Shown piece by piece: positions 62,625 to 64,000 of a stretch of DNA of 64,000 nucleotides. Position 1 is the stretch's first letter; each line of letters starts with the position of its first letter. The notes under the pieces were generated by a model. That model saw nothing but the letters and a program-made list of their open reading frames with translations. It searched no databases and had not been told where the DNA came from. Origin of the DNA: Apostichopus japonicus (lineage: Eukaryota > Echinodermata > Holothuroidea > Aspidochirotida > Stichopodidae); contig NC_092574.1 of NCBI RefSeq assembly GCF_037975245.1, positions 7,938,213-8,002,212 on the forward strand. The letters run 5' to 3'. The translations under genes and the position numbers were made by a program.

Positions 62625-63343
62625 GTAGATGTACCCTATTGTTTTGGTTTCCCATCTCATGAATAATAAATGAGTGGGCAGGGCTTGTTAACATGTCAAT
62701 ATCTCTTCAACCGCCTGCATGGCTGATTTAGTTTATGTTTGGTACGGTGATGTAACTACATAATATGTACATGTTCTTTGCAACAACAATTTTACCTCAT
62801 GAATAGTTATGAATAGAAGGGGCTTAATGGGAAATTGTCAAAAACAGATTCTGAACACTATATCTCAACAAACACAAGTTGAGTCACTGTGATACTTGGT
62901 AGATAGATGCCCCATAATGAGTAGATGTACCCTATTTGAATGTTATTATGTCTAACTTAATTTATCTTCTGAACATGTAAGTTTCATCTTAGTTTATTGT
63001 TATTTCTATCTTAGTTTATCTTCTGAACATGTGAATCTCATCTGAGTACATTGTTATGTCTATCTTAGTTAAGTCTTGTTGGTCCCAAGGGAATTAGGAA
63101 ACCAACAGAAACTCATTTGAAACCTTACCCATGTGGTAATGGTGGATAAACGCTTACATGTCAAGTGTTGTCATTGTCCCTATGTGAAACTGCACAGCAC
63201 AAAAAGAATACATCCTGATCAGCCTGGCTTCAGGATATAACACCCCACTCAGCATGTCTTTCACTTGGTTGTAACCATGCCTTATTTTCAATTGACAACA
63301 GGAAGGACAAAATCCTACATGGTTAGTTATTAAGACAGCTTGA
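62625..63343 (+). other. PTGR2 intron 3, middle part
   Basis: Intronic sequence with no exon. A phrase of about 60 bp (TATCTTAGTTTATCTTCTGA) is duplicated around 62960-63070. Confidence 0.6.
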
Positions 63344-63703
63344 AGGCATTGAAGACTCGCCCCAAACCGTGGGCGGCCATCTGAAAAAGTTAACTTTCTG
63401 TTGCTTGTAAGTGACGTTTTGTTCGTGTCGCTACAAAATGCAGACAGTAATGAAACGTGATACCTTGTTATCTTTAGCTGGACCTGAGATGTCCATCACT
63501 GTATCGTCTATACACTGTGCTGTGGGTGTTGACCGCAGCTGTATGTACTGACTGTACACTAGTGTCTAATTACAGACGGTAGCAAGCTGTGTGTGTATTT
63601 TCTGGGATCGATGGTGGTGTCTAACACTTCTGTGACACCTCATTCGAAACTAGGTCAGATTACCGGCATCAGACTTTTCTTTTTGCGCGAGTCTTCACAC
63701 CCT
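63344..63703. mobile_element. TTAA-type MITE in PTGR2 intron 3
   Basis: Second copy of the element at 60180-60538, in the same orientation and closely similar over its whole length, with the same inverted ends. Flanks are TTGA (63340-63343) and TTAA (63704-63707), i.e. one mutated target copy. It ends 86 bp before exon 4. Confidence 0.78.
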
Positions 63704-63756
63704 TTAAGAGAGAACAAGTTAAGAATAAAGTGATCACACTTGGTCTTCTTTGATAA

Positions 63757-63999
<243 letters not shown>

Positions 64000-64000
64000 A

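Overview
This window is animal nuclear DNA: AT-rich, gene-poor, with GT-AG introns, many inverted-repeat transposon relics, tRNA-derived SINEs, minisatellites and microsatellites. There are no bacterial operons, and almost every long open frame is chance. The exon sequences and repeat style fit a marine invertebrate deuterostome, most likely an echinoderm. That is inference; no single marker proves it.

Two genes are supported, arranged head to head. On the plus strand at the right end is the 5' half of a prostaglandin reductase 2-like enzyme (PTGR2): four coding exons at 59625-59664, 60822-60937, 61275-61481 and 63790-63960. All phases agree, they give 178 residues, and the gene runs off the window. 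On the minus strand, starting 620 bp away, is a gene whose first two exons (58879-59004 and 37494-37639) together encode an N-terminal PDZ domain of the ALP/Enigma, synaptopodin-2 or Shroom type, split by a 21 kb intron. Further minus-strand segments have splice signals and compatible phases and may belong to it: a 48-nt cassette (37805-37852), a 30-nt microexon (35759-35788), a 174-nt exon (12443-12616) and a possible last exon (2543-2648). These are candidates only. A possible alternative first exon lies at 23667-23697.

The rest is intron or intergenic DNA filled with repeats. Elements with boundaries I could define are: two hAT-type MITEs with perfect 8-bp target duplications (3346-3711, 46853-47006); two foldback elements with long inverted ends (6015-6628, 30433-30948); a near-perfect 47-bp inverted repeat (17088-17245); a 1 kb TA-flanked inverted-repeat element (40738-41774); two TTAA-type MITEs (60180-60538, 63344-63703); a 5'-truncated LINE with a 13-bp target duplication (27945-28276); and three tRNA-derived SINEs. 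Tandem arrays lie at 11236-11385 (33 bp), 20381-21036 (about 77 bp), 29565-30433 (34 bp), 60661-60781 (AT) and 61441-62624 (64 bp).

The most unusual structure is the 64-bp array. Its unit is the end of PTGR2 exon 3 plus its 5' splice site, repeated 18 times without a length change, so intron 3 starts with 18 equivalent splice donors of which only the first keeps the reading frame.
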